Source of the DNA: Bacteroidales bacterium
GTDB taxonomy: Bacteria; Bacteroidota; Bacteroidia; Bacteroidales; VadinHA17
Direction: 5' to 3'
Length of the DNA: 64,000 nucleotides
Assembly: GCA_003141895.1 (NCBI GenBank)
Contig: PLNT01000014.1
Coordinates: forward strand, 62,001-126,000
Of this stretch, positions 38,988-47,210 are shown piece after piece. Numbering within the stretch: position 1 is the first letter of the stretch; each line of letters starts with the position of its first letter. The notes under the pieces are model-generated. The model had not been told where the DNA came from and searched no databases. It worked only from the letters and a program-made list of their open reading frames with translations. Position numbers and translations under genes: made by a program.

Positions 38988-41446
38988 AACTTCTTTCTTC
39001 AGATATTGCACGGATTATTAATGGAACATTGTCAGGAAGGCCCGACCTTTCAGTTACAGATATAGTTACAGACACTAGGCAGTTGAGTTTTACTGAAGGT
39101 CTGATGTTCTTTGCCTTGAAAGGAAAGAATCATGACGGACATAGTTTTATTGATAATCTTTACCAGAAAGGTATCAGAACTTTTGTAGTTGAAAAGTTGC
39201 CTGCCCAATCGGGAAATTATGATGGAACGGCCTTCATTGTTACAGACAACACAGTCAAGGCTTTACAATTATTGGCAGCTTTTACTCGGAAGTCTTTTAA
39301 ATCCCCTGTAATTGCAATCACCGGCAGCGCCGGCAAAACTATTGTCAAGGAGTGGCTGGCGGATATTCTTGGTCTGACAACATCAGTAATTAGAAGTCCG
39401 AAAAGCTATAATTCACAAATTGGTGTGCCTCTTTCACTTCTGAAACTGGACGACAAATATAAACTTGGAATATTTGAGGCGGGAATTTCTTTTCCTGGAG
39501 AAATGGAAAAACTGCAGAGAATCATCGACCCGGATATCGGAGTAATTACAAATATTGGCGATGCGCACAATGAAAACTTCCCTGATAAAAAGAGTAAAAC
39601 GGAAGAGAAACTTAAACTTTTTACAAATGCCTCTTTAATAGTATATTGCAGGGACCAGGAACTAATTTACCAGTCAATCATTCATAATGAAATTCTTAAA
39701 GCCAGGAAACTGGTTGACTGGTCGACAGAAAATACAAGTGCAAAAATATTTGTGAAATCAAGCTCTCCGGTAAATGGGCACACGAGAATTCAAATGACCT
39801 ATGAAAGTTTTAAAAACGAATTTGAAATTCCATTTAGTGACAGAGCTTCCGTTGAGAATGCGATTACAGTCGCGTCAGTGTGTCTGGCATTGAAAACTCC
39901 TGTTGAAATTATCTCAAAAGGTCTTCACGGACTAGTTTCTGTGGCAATGAGGATGGAGATGAAGAGTGGCGTTAATAATTGTCAGCTTATTGAGGATTAT
40001 TATAATTCAGATCCGGGTTCTCTTGGTATGGCTCTTGAATATCTCATGTCAACTCATGGGAGGGATACCACACTTATACTCTCGGATTTTGTTCAGAGTG
40101 GCAGAAATGAAATTGAGTTGTATGGTGAAGTAGCAGGCCGGATAAAGAAAACAGGAATAAAAAAGTTTATCGGGATTGGAAATGCGCTTGTCAGGAACAA
40201 GACACTCTTTGGAGAAAATGCTCAATTTTTTAATACCACTGGTGAGTTTGTTAATAGTTACAACACCGCAAATTTCAGAAATGAAATAATACTGATAAAG
40301 GGAGCCAGGATGTATGAGTTCGAAAAGATTGGTACTCTTCTTGAACAGCAGATTCACCAGACTGTACTGGAGGTGAACCTCGATGCCATATCTCACAATC
40401 TGAACGAATTCAGGCGATACCTGAACCCGGGTACCCGTATTATGGCAATGGTCAAGGCATTTGCTTATGGGGCTGGTCCTGCCGAAATATCGGCCCTGCT
40501 TGAGTACCATCGCGTGAATTATCTGGCTGTAGCTTATGCTGATGAAGGAGTGGAGCTGAGAAATTCCGGAGTGACCTTACCGGTTATGGTAATGAATCCT
40601 GATCCCTCTGCATCAGAAATGATGATAAAGTATTCTCTGGAGCCTGAAATATATAGCCTCTCATCACTGGAACAATTTTTAGCTGTTGCTTCACGACACG
40701 GGCTTTTCAATTATCCGGTCCATATAAAAATCGATTCCGGAATGCACAGGTTAGGATTTATGCCTGAGGACATTAATACTTTGACAAAACGAATTAAAAA
40801 TCAGGAGATTATCCGGATTGCTTCTGTGTTTTCACATCTTGCCGCCAGTGAAAATCCTGATCTGGATCATTTTAGCCACCATCAGGTTAAAGTCTTCCTG
40901 CAGGCGGTCAGTATTATACAGGACGCTACAGGTTATTCATTTCTTCGACATATTCTGAATTCTTCGGGGATAGCACGATTTCCTCAATATCAGTTTGAAA
41001 TGGTCCGTCCCGGAATCGGAATTTACGGTGTAGGCCATTTTGAAGGTCTCAATCTCAGGACTGCCGGTCGTTTTAAAACAAGAATTTCCCAGATAAAACG
41101 AATAAAGGCGGGTGAGCCGGTAGGTTACGGATGCGCTGATGTATCTGATGATGAACGAATTATTGCAATATTGTCTGCCGGTTATGCTGACGGGTTGAAC
41201 CGTAAACTGGGAAACAGGAATGGATATCTTTTTGTAAGAGGTTCAAGAGTGCCAATAATAGGGAATGTCTGCATGGACATGTGTATGATTGATATTACGG
41301 GTTTAACTGTTGAAGCCGGAGACGAAGTCGAAATTTTCGGCGAGAAAATTTCAATTGACGAAATTGCTGCACAAAGTCAGACAATCCCGTATGAGATTCT
41401 TACGTCAATTCCCCGAAGGGTGAAAAGAGTCTTTTTCAGGGAATAA
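38984..41446 (+). CDS. Fused MurF ligase and alanine racemase
   Basis: 820 residues with two enzymes. About 1-450 is MurF-like: Mur ligase ATP loop [18 protein letters not shown] near 109-126, [12 protein letters not shown] near 163-174, [16 protein letters not shown] near 337-352 for the C-terminal domain. It adds D-Ala-D-Ala to UDP-MurNAc-tripeptide. About 455-820 is alanine racemase: PLP lysine K491 in [25 protein letters not shown] near 584-596, RPGIGIYG near 676-683 and the catalytic Tyr in [10 protein letters not shown] near 731. This fusion is established in Bacteroidota. The TTG start overlaps the tdk stop. It is convergent with the Crp-like gene, 4 bp apart. Confidence 0.95.
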   Translation: MKLLSSDIARIINGTLSGRPDLSVTDIVTDTRQLSFTEGLMFFALKGKNHDGHSFIDNLYQKGIRTFVVEKLPAQSGNYDGTAFIVTDNTVKALQLLAAFTRKSFKSPVIAITGSAGKTIVKEWLADILGLTTSVIRSPKSYNSQIGVPLSLLKLDDKYKLGIFEAGISFPGEMEKLQRIIDPDIGVITNIGDAHNENFPDKKSKTEEKLKLFTNASLIVYCRDQELIYQSIIHNEILKARKLVDWSTENTSAKIFVKSSSPVNGHTRIQMTYESFKNEFEIPFSDRASVENAITVASVCLALKTPVEIISKGLHGLVSVAMRMEMKSGVNNCQLIEDYYNSDPGSLGMALEYLMSTHGRDTTLILSDFVQSGRNEIELYGEVAGRIKKTGIKKFIGIGNALVRNKTLFGENAQFFNTTGEFVNSYNTANFRNEIILIKGARMYEFEKIGTLLEQQIHQTVLEVNLDAISHNLNEFRRYLNPGTRIMAMVKAFAYGAGPAEISALLEYHRVNYLAVAYADEGVELRNSGVTLPVMVMNPDPSASEMMIKYSLEPEIYSLSSLEQFLAVASRHGLFNYPVHIKIDSGMHRLGFMPEDINTLTKRIKNQEIIRIASVFSHLAASENPDLDHFSHHQVKVFLQAVSIIQDATGYSFLRHILNSSGIARFPQYQFEMVRPGIGIYGVGHFEGLNLRTAGRFKTRISQIKRIKAGEPVGYGCADVSDDERIIAILSAGYADGLNRKLGNRNGYLFVRGSRVPIIGNVCMDMCMIDITGLTVEAGDEVEIFGEKISIDEIAAQSQTIPYEILTSIPRRVKRVFFRE

Positions 41447-41450
41447 TTTT

Positions 41451-42152
41451 TCAGCCCAGCTCATTTATATGTTCAAGATGGTGGCTCTCAATAATACTGA
41501 TCTTCCTTCCGGCAATTTCTATAATACCTTCAGACGCCAGATTAGAAAGCGTACGAATTGCGTTTGATGTTGTCATGTTAGACAAATGAGCAATATCTTC
41601 TCTTGAAAGTGAAACTTTTATTGTCCGGCCATCTGCTTCATAACCATATGTGTCACGAAGAATCAATAATGATTCTGCAAGACGACCTCTGATGTGTTTT
41701 TGAGTAAGAGAAACTGTCCTGGTATTGGCATATCCTAATTCTTCAATAATTATCTTCATTAGTTTTATTGAGAGATCAGGGTTTTTTTTCAGGATCTTTC
41801 CAAATGAATTTTTATCAAAAATACATATAACAATATCTTCGATTGCAATTGCTGAAAAAGACCATGGATTATCAGAAAATAATGCTTTGTAGCCAATGAA
41901 CCCCTGAGGGCGTACCATCTTGAGTATTTGTGCTCTACCTCCGACTCCTTCTTTAAAAACCTTCACTTTACCTGATGCAATACATATTAAACCTTTTGGT
42001 TTTTCACCTTCTTTAAATAAGTACTGGTTTTTTTTAATAATTGCATATGAATGATGATGGATAAGAGCCTCTTTGTCTTTTTGACTTAATCCTTTGAAAA
42101 TTGAAGAAGATTCTTCGATACATAACTCGATATAGGGATTAAGATATTGCAT
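41451..42152 (-). CDS. Crp/Fnr-family transcription regulator
   Basis: 233 residues. The cyclic-nucleotide-binding-like beta barrel covers about 20-135 (KKNQYLFKEGEKPKGLICIA; GKVKVFKEG). The winged helix-turn-helix runs about 155-220 (LSREDIAHLSNMTTSNAIRT, SNLASEGIIEI). There is no cysteine cluster for an iron-sulfur centre, so it is not an Fnr-type oxygen sensor, and its ligand is unknown. Upstream is a textbook promoter plus an ACATG-N8-CATGT inverted repeat, so self-regulation is possible. Confidence 0.9.
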   Translation of the reverse strand: MQYLNPYIELCIEESSSIFKGLSQKDKEALIHHHSYAIIKKNQYLFKEGEKPKGLICIASGKVKVFKEGVGGRAQILKMVRPQGFIGYKALFSDNPWSFSAIAIEDIVICIFDKNSFGKILKKNPDLSIKLMKIIIEELGYANTRTVSLTQKHIRGRLAESLLILRDTYGYEADGRTIKVSLSREDIAHLSNMTTSNAIRTLSNLASEGIIEIAGRKISIIESHHLEHINELG

Positions 42153-42177
42153 GATTTTAACATGTTTAATAGCATGT

Positions 42178-42210
42178 CAAAGGTAGCAAAAGAAACCAAC
42201 GAAAAACAAA
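42178..42210 (-). promoter_or_regulatory. Consensus promoter of the Crp-like gene
   Basis: The minus strand reads TTTG (42210-42207), 21 bases, TACCTTTG (42185-42178). Both boxes match the Bacteroidota consensus. Transcription should start near 42171. Just after it comes ACATG-CTATTAAA-CATGT (42162-42179), an inverted repeat overlapping the start of the transcript and 10 bases from the start codon. Confidence 0.75.
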
Positions 42211-42283
42211 TTAACAATTTTTAACATATTCAACCACAGGTAGTTGTAAAACTCACATTAACAGTTTTTTGCAAAACAGGTGA

Positions 42284-43933
42284 TTAATATCTGGCTACAA
42301 TGGGCATTCGGCGCCCCGCGCCGAATGCCTTTGAGGAAATTCTAAGGACTGGTGGTGCCTGGTATCTTTTGTATTCATTAAAATTTATCATCCTGATAAC
42401 TTTTAATACAATATCCCTTTCAGCACCATCCTTAATTATACGTTCAGCAGGTTTTTGTAATTCGATATACTGATAAAGGATTGAATCAAGGATTTGGTAA
42501 TCGGGAAGCGAATCGGTATCAAATTGACCAGGCCTGAGTTCAGCGGAAGGTAATTTTCTTATAATGTTCTCAGGAATAATTTCTTTATTTCTGTTAACAT
42601 AACTTGCGAGGCGGTAAACATCAGTTTTATAAACATCGCCGATTACTGAAAGACCGCCTGACATATCACCATACAGAGTGCCATAACCAACCGATGCTTC
42701 ACTTTTATTAGAAGTATTCAATAAAATACAGCCATATTTATTTGAGATAGCCATCAGCAGAACAGCTCTTATCCGTGCCTGTATATTTTCTTCTGTAACA
42801 TCTGTAGTCAAACCATTAAAGGTTGGAGCAAGTACTTCCTCAAATGCTGTAAATGGTTTTTCAATATTAATAATATCAGAGTGTACCCTGAGGGTTTTGG
42901 CGAGCGCTACAGCATCATTTACTGAGTGATCAGAGGAATAACGCGAAGGCATGAGAAGAGCTCGCACATTTTCATTTCCCAGCGCTTCAACTGCAAGGCA
43001 AAGACAAAGTGCAGAATCGATACCACCTGAAAGCCCAATTATGCTCTTTGTTAACCCTGTTTTGATAAAATAGTCGCGTAACCCCAGAACCAGGGCCTTA
43101 TGTATGAGAGCAATTGTGTTAATTGAGTCAGGTATGGCAGCTGGCCCGGATTTCATCTCATCATATGAATATGTCTCAACAGCCTCTTCAAAAAATGGAA
43201 GTTGTCTGAATATTTCTCCTTTATTGTTAACCACTATGGATGCACCGTCAAATATAAGCTCCGTTTGAGCGCCTGTCTGATTAACTGATATTACAGGGAT
43301 TTTGTACTTTAATGCTTTAGAGATAAAAATGTTCTCTTTTGCTTCAATCTTTGAATATGAAAATGGTGAAGCAGCAATATTTATTATGACATCAGGTTTT
43401 TGTTTTGAAAGCTCCTCCATCGGCGAGACTGTGTACAGTCTGGTCTTCTCGAACTCGTTGTCGAAAGGTTGTTCATCCCATAGGTCCTCGCAGATTGTTA
43501 AAGCGATTTTTAAACCTTTAAATTGAAAAACCGAGAATTGTCTTTCAGGCTCAAAATATCTGTATTCATCAAAAATGTCATAAGTTGGGAGCAACGCTTT
43601 ATTTGCGGAAAAAATTACTTTGCCCTCTGATAAAAGGAGTGCTGAATTAAAGAGTTTTTTGCCTTCCTGTTTTTTGTTTAATGTGGGAGATCCTACAATA
43701 GCGGCTATCCCGGTACATTCCCTGGCAATCTCAAGAACTGTCTGGTTGCATTCTTCAATGAAATCAAATCGGTCAAGCAGATCGAGGGGAGGATATCCCG
43801 GAATACAGAGTTCGGAAAACACAATCAGATCTGAACCTTCAGCTTTTGCTTTTCTGATCGCATTGCATATCAGATTCTTATTTCCCGAAAAATTGCCAAT
43901 ATGATAATTCAGTTGAGCAACTGTGAATTTCAT
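42284..43933 (-). CDS. nadE: Glutamine-dependent NAD+ synthetase
   Basis: 549 residues. The N-terminal nitrilase-type glutaminase has the Glu-Lys-Cys triad: Glu in FSELCIPGYPPLD near 41, Lys in NKALLPTYDIFDEY near 111 and Cys in LTICEDLWDE near 148. The synthetase domain begins with the pyrophosphate loop GLSGGIDSALCLCLAVEALG near 296-315, with SNKSEASVGYGTLYGDMSGG near 404-423. It amidates deamido-NAD to NAD using ammonia passed from glutamine. The porT-like gene is 10 bp upstream and may share its transcript. Confidence 0.95.
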   Translation of the reverse strand: MKFTVAQLNYHIGNFSGNKNLICNAIRKAKAEGSDLIVFSELCIPGYPPLDLLDRFDFIEECNQTVLEIARECTGIAAIVGSPTLNKKQEGKKLFNSALLLSEGKVIFSANKALLPTYDIFDEYRYFEPERQFSVFQFKGLKIALTICEDLWDEQPFDNEFEKTRLYTVSPMEELSKQKPDVIINIAASPFSYSKIEAKENIFISKALKYKIPVISVNQTGAQTELIFDGASIVVNNKGEIFRQLPFFEEAVETYSYDEMKSGPAAIPDSINTIALIHKALVLGLRDYFIKTGLTKSIIGLSGGIDSALCLCLAVEALGNENVRALLMPSRYSSDHSVNDAVALAKTLRVHSDIINIEKPFTAFEEVLAPTFNGLTTDVTEENIQARIRAVLLMAISNKYGCILLNTSNKSEASVGYGTLYGDMSGGLSVIGDVYKTDVYRLASYVNRNKEIIPENIIRKLPSAELRPGQFDTDSLPDYQILDSILYQYIELQKPAERIIKDGAERDIVLKVIRMINFNEYKRYQAPPVLRISSKAFGAGRRMPIVARY

Positions 43934-43943
43934 TATTTACTAG

Positions 43944-44675
43944 CTAAAAATTTACTCCAAATCTGAAGCTTACTATTTTTTGTGACACAATATCCTTTGG
44001 CTGTTTACCAGTGTCTTTTGTAATGTCAAGAAAATTATTGTCAAAATCGATGCCAAAAACCAAAGCTGTCGAACCACCCAGAGAGTACTCAAAACCACCT
44101 GTAATATGATATGACAGATTTATTATATTTAACTCATTTACAGCGTTCTCTCCGTAAATGTTAAGCGATGGAATATCAGCCCTTCTGCTGATAGCAATTT
44201 TAGGTACAAACCCCAGATCAGAAAAAAATGTAACATATCCAATCTGGTTAGTCTGAAGCTTCAATCCCAATGGAAAAGCAAGGTATTGTAACTTATAAAT
44301 TACCGGCTTTCCAGGCAGTACCTTCGCGCTTGAATTTGTAAAGATCAATACAGTTGTGTCGCGGCTTACCAGTCTGCCACCAGCATTCATAAGCGAAATA
44401 CCTGTTGAGAAAGAATAATTCCGGGTAAAATAATTGTAAAAATTCACTCCGAAATTAAAGCCTGGACGCGCTCCGTCACTTTTTACCTGGCTTATATCTG
44501 TAGAGAACCAGCTTATCGTAGGATCAGCATGAATCCCAATACTTATTACCTGATGCTGTTGCTGCTGCTGTTGCTGCTGTTGCTGCTGCGCATTTGAAAT
44601 TACCGAAGCTAAAACCATGGTAATTACAAGAGTAACTTTGAGAACTTCCGGATTTGTGTATTTAAAATATCTCAT
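43944..44675 (-). CDS. PorT-like outer-membrane beta-barrel protein with poly-glutamine after the signal peptide
   Basis: 243 residues. A signal peptide ends ...ASVISNA near residue 29. Eleven glutamines and an H-Q follow (about 30-42). The remainder is an eight-strand-like outer-membrane barrel: ARPGFNFGVNFYNYFTRNYS, LKLQTNQIGYVTFFSDLGFV and a terminal SFRFGVNF with aromatic C-terminal residue. The size and layout match PorT/SprT-type barrels needed for type IX secretion, but generic porin-family barrels look alike, so the PorT call is moderate. The neighbouring GldB gene is divergent. Confidence 0.7.
   Translation of the reverse strand: MRYFKYTNPEVLKVTLVITMVLASVISNAQQQQQQQQQQQHQVISIGIHADPTISWFSTDISQVKSDGARPGFNFGVNFYNYFTRNYSFSTGISLMNAGGRLVSRDTTVLIFTNSSAKVLPGKPVIYKLQYLAFPLGLKLQTNQIGYVTFFSDLGFVPKIAISRRADIPSLNIYGENAVNELNIINLSYHITGGFEYSLGGSTALVFGIDFDNNFLDITKDTGKQPKDIVSQKIVSFRFGVNF
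44556..44588. repeat. CAG/CAA trinucleotide tract encoding 11 glutamines
   Basis: On the minus strand it is CAG CAG CAA CAG CAG CAA CAG CAG CAG CAA CAG. Multiples of three will not shift the frame, so length change would only alter the mature N-terminus of the barrel protein. Confidence 0.85.
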
Positions 44676-44834
44676 GAAGCAATAATTTATGAATATTAGC
44701 TAATTCTTTGGGGCGAGGGGAAGCTCCATTTTATATTAAATTTCAATTTATATGTAAAAATAGCAAATAATAAGTGAAGTTGCCTTATAAGATAAAATGT
44801 GCTTATTTTATGATCTCAATAAAAGAGAACAAAA

Positions 44835-45857
44835 ATGAAAATACGATTTATAGCTTTTGCACTTCTACTGTCAGTAAGTGCTGTAATATCTTCATGTAAA
44901 AAGAATCATTATAAGGTAAACACATCTTCAATAGACGTAAATATTAAAATTAAGAGACTGGAACAGGATCTTTTCACATTGAATCCCGACGAAATAATAT
45001 CAAAAGTACCATTCCTTAAAAATAAGTATGACGGTTTCCTTCAATTATTCAGCTATGTTATAAATACCGGAAACATTAATGAAACCTCATTCGGTGATTT
45101 CCTTTTACGGTTTTGTTCCGATAAAAAAAATAATGAAGTCTATTCACTGACAATGAATAAGTATCCCGATGTCAATGCGATTGAATCTGGTCTGAGAGGT
45201 GCTTTCAGACACTATCGCTATTATTTTCCCAATAAGCCGGTTCCGGCTGTATTTACGTGTATCACCGGGTTTAATAATAGTATCATTACGGGGGATTCAT
45301 TACTTGGAATAAGTCTTGATAGGTATCTTGGAGCCGATTGTGAGTATTATCCCCGGCTTAATATTTACAAATATATAGCTGACCGGATGACTTACCAGTA
45401 TATTGTTCCTGATTGTATGTACGGATGGGGAACATCAGAATGGGATTTTTCAACATTGAATTATCCGGCTGATAACCTGCTTGCAGAGATAATTCATGAT
45501 GGCAAACTTAAATACTTTGAAAAATGTATGTTACCTGAAACCTCTGATGAAATTATCTTTGGTTTTACCCCTGATCAGATGAAATTCTGCAGGAATAATG
45601 AAAGTCAGATGTGGCTGTATCTTGTTGAACATAATCTTATTTTCAGCACCGATCAGTTTACTATACGAAAACTTACGGGGGAAGCTCCTTTTACAGGGTA
45701 TTTTACCCGTGAATCCCCAGGGAGAGCGGCTGTCTGGTTGGGATTCAGGATTGTTGAATCATATATGATGAGAAACCCAGGAACGAAAATTGAAGATATG
45801 ATCAAAGATACAAACGTACAGGGGATACTGGAAAAAGCCAGGTACAGTCCCCAATAG
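44835..45857 (+). CDS. gldB: GldB-type gliding motility lipoprotein
   Basis: 340 residues. A lipobox (VISSCKKN, Cys about 21) predicts a lipoprotein. IKRLEQDLFTLNPDEI near 37-52, FRHYRYYFPNKPVPAVFTCI near 124-143 and LDRYLGADCEYYP near 163-175 are GldB traits, and so is the terminal ...RAAVWLGFRIVESYMMRNPG. GldB is required for gliding in Flavobacterium but occurs in non-gliding Bacteroidota too, where its role is unclear. The region may serve type IX secretion, given the PorT-like gene 160 bp upstream. Confidence 0.85.
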   Translation: MKIRFIAFALLLSVSAVISSCKKNHYKVNTSSIDVNIKIKRLEQDLFTLNPDEIISKVPFLKNKYDGFLQLFSYVINTGNINETSFGDFLLRFCSDKKNNEVYSLTMNKYPDVNAIESGLRGAFRHYRYYFPNKPVPAVFTCITGFNNSIITGDSLLGISLDRYLGADCEYYPRLNIYKYIADRMTYQYIVPDCMYGWGTSEWDFSTLNYPADNLLAEIIHDGKLKYFEKCMLPETSDEIIFGFTPDQMKFCRNNESQMWLYLVEHNLIFSTDQFTIRKLTGEAPFTGYFTRESPGRAAVWLGFRIVESYMMRNPGTKIEDMIKDTNVQGILEKARYSPQ

Positions 45858-45861
45858 AAAT

Positions 45862-45890
45862 AAAAAAAAGCATACGCTGGTATGCCCTTT
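45862..45890 (-). terminator. Rho-independent terminator of the ferredoxin gene
   Basis: On the minus strand GGGCATAC, a CAGC loop, GTATGCTTTTTTTT forms a 6-bp stem followed by eight Ts. It lies 20 bases after the ferredoxin stop and may also serve gldB on the plus strand. Confidence 0.75.
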
Positions 45891-45908
45891 TCAAGTTCTT
45901 TGATGGTA

Positions 45909-46076
45909 CTATGCAGGATGAATAGCCTCTACCGGACAAACATCAGCACAAGCACCACAGTCAGTGCAAACATCCGGATCAATTTTATAGATGTCGCCTT
46001 CTGATATTGCTTCAACGGGACATTCATCAATACATGTTCCGCAAGCAGTACAATCATCACTAATTTTGTAAGCCAT
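45909..46076 (-). CDS. 2[4Fe-4S] ferredoxin
   Basis: 55 residues. Two cluster motifs are clear: CTACGTCIDECP near 9-20 and CTDCGACADVCP near 37-48, each a CxxCxxCxxxCP. It carries low-potential electrons in the cytoplasm, suiting radical SAM and other anaerobic enzymes. A TAATTTTG box lies upstream at 46116-46123 and a terminator follows, so it is likely transcribed alone. Confidence 0.96.
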   Translation of the reverse strand: MAYKISDDCTACGTCIDECPVEAISEGDIYKIDPDVCTDCGACADVCPVEAIHPA

Positions 46077-46115
46077 TTCGATTATTTTTTGATTAATTTA
46101 ATTACAATTAATGGT

Positions 46116-46123
46116 CAAAATTA
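46116..46123 (-). promoter_or_regulatory. TAATTTTG -7 box of the ferredoxin gene
   Basis: The minus strand reads GGTAATTTTGACC, a TAnnTTTG match, 39 bases before the ferredoxin start. The remaining gap to 46231 holds a CCCCCTGCCGCTGCGCGGC stretch resembling the start of the 6478-6602 element (CCCCCTGCCGCTACGC). Confidence 0.45.
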
Positions 46124-46231
46124 CCTTAATTTTTTTAATTGAAAAAGAAACATGAAAAATATATGACTGCAAGATTCTATTTTAATCACAAGATCCACCA
46201 AAAGATTACACCCCCTGCCGCTGCGCGGCTG

Positions 46232-47195
46232 TTAAAGCAAAAAATTGTAAATCAGCCAGGAAAGATTTGCTACACCGGTTTCAAGGCCATTCTCGTCTAT
46301 ATCAAAATCGGGTGTATGTAATTTAAGCATTTCCGTGTTCTTTTTTCTTATACCTATTCTGTAGTAAAGAGATGGCGCCATTGCTGCATAGAATGAGAAA
46401 TCATCGGAACTCATACGATTTTCAAATGTTTCAATTTTATCACTACCGAGAAGCTCTTCGCTAAATTTAATTGACCTGGATGTAAGATTGTCATCATTAA
46501 CCAGAACAGGGTAACCTTCGACAATATTTACATCGATCTTAACGCCGAACTCGATAGCGGTTTCTGAAGAAACTGTTCTTACCAAATCCAGACCTTTGCT
46601 TCTCCATTTTTCATCAAATGTTCTGAAAGTACCCGAAATATATACTTTTTCGGGAATAACGTTTGTTGCCCCTTCACCTGATATTCTGCCTATACCAAGA
46701 ACGGTTGGTATCCCGTTCAAAGTCTGCTGTGCCTTCATTCTGTCTTTCAATCTCACTATCAGGTTCGATGCGATATAAATCTGATCGGTAGACAATGCGG
46801 GAAGAGCGGCATGACCTCCTTTACCTTAGCAATTTAGTCGCACCCATTAGCATTGCCATATGAGCATCGTGACCACAAGCATGCATCTTCCCGGGATTGA
46901 GGCTGGAATATTCTGTCTTTTTTCTTTCAGATATTGGTAAAGCAACCATCTCAGCTCTCACGGCAATTACTTTATATCCCTTGGTATTTCCGGTTATTTT
47001 CCCTATTATACCGGTTCCGGCTATCCTGTTTTTATATTCTATATTGTTTTGATCAAGCCATTCACAGAAGTATGCAGATGTTGCGGTTTCTTCATAAGAA
47101 AGCTCAGGATACTTGTGAAAATGCCATCGGAGTTGGATTACCTCTTCTTTCAGATCAGCTGATTTTTCAAGAATCAGTTCTTTAATTCCTGGCAT
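46232..47195 (-). pseudogene. M20 family amidohydrolase, disrupted by internal deletion and frameshift
   Basis: The N-terminal part (47195 to 46821, 124 residues) reads like M20D amidohydrolases: LRWHFHKYPELSYEETATSA, then the metal-binding HACGHDAHMAMLMGATKLL, and stops. A frame change then gives GKGGHAALPALSTDQIYIA and continues to 46232, ending LYYRIGI...NLSWLIYNFLL. Between LL and GKGGHAA about 75-80 residues are missing, including the PAEE catalytic glutamate and the GLHV metal histidine, and the frame shifts. Intact members are about 390 residues. The enzyme would hydrolyse N-acyl amino acids. It cannot be active as read, unless the deletion is an assembly error. Confidence 0.85.
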
Positions 47196-47210
47196 TAGTT
47201 ATTGTAGGTA

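Noticed and set aside
40049-40510. 153-residue minus-strand frame inside murF-alr
   Set aside because: The plus-strand frame is an unambiguous fused enzyme; the antisense frame shows no recognisable domain and only reflects codon bias.
44556-44588. CTG/CAG tract as a phase-variation switch or CRISPR-like repeat
   Set aside because: Units are three bases long so slippage cannot shift the frame, and there are no spacers.
46139-46321. A 60-residue plus-strand frame starting MKKKHEKYMTARF
   Set aside because: It overlaps the 3' half of the disrupted amidohydrolase in antisense and reads through a GC-rich repeat remnant; nothing suggests coding.
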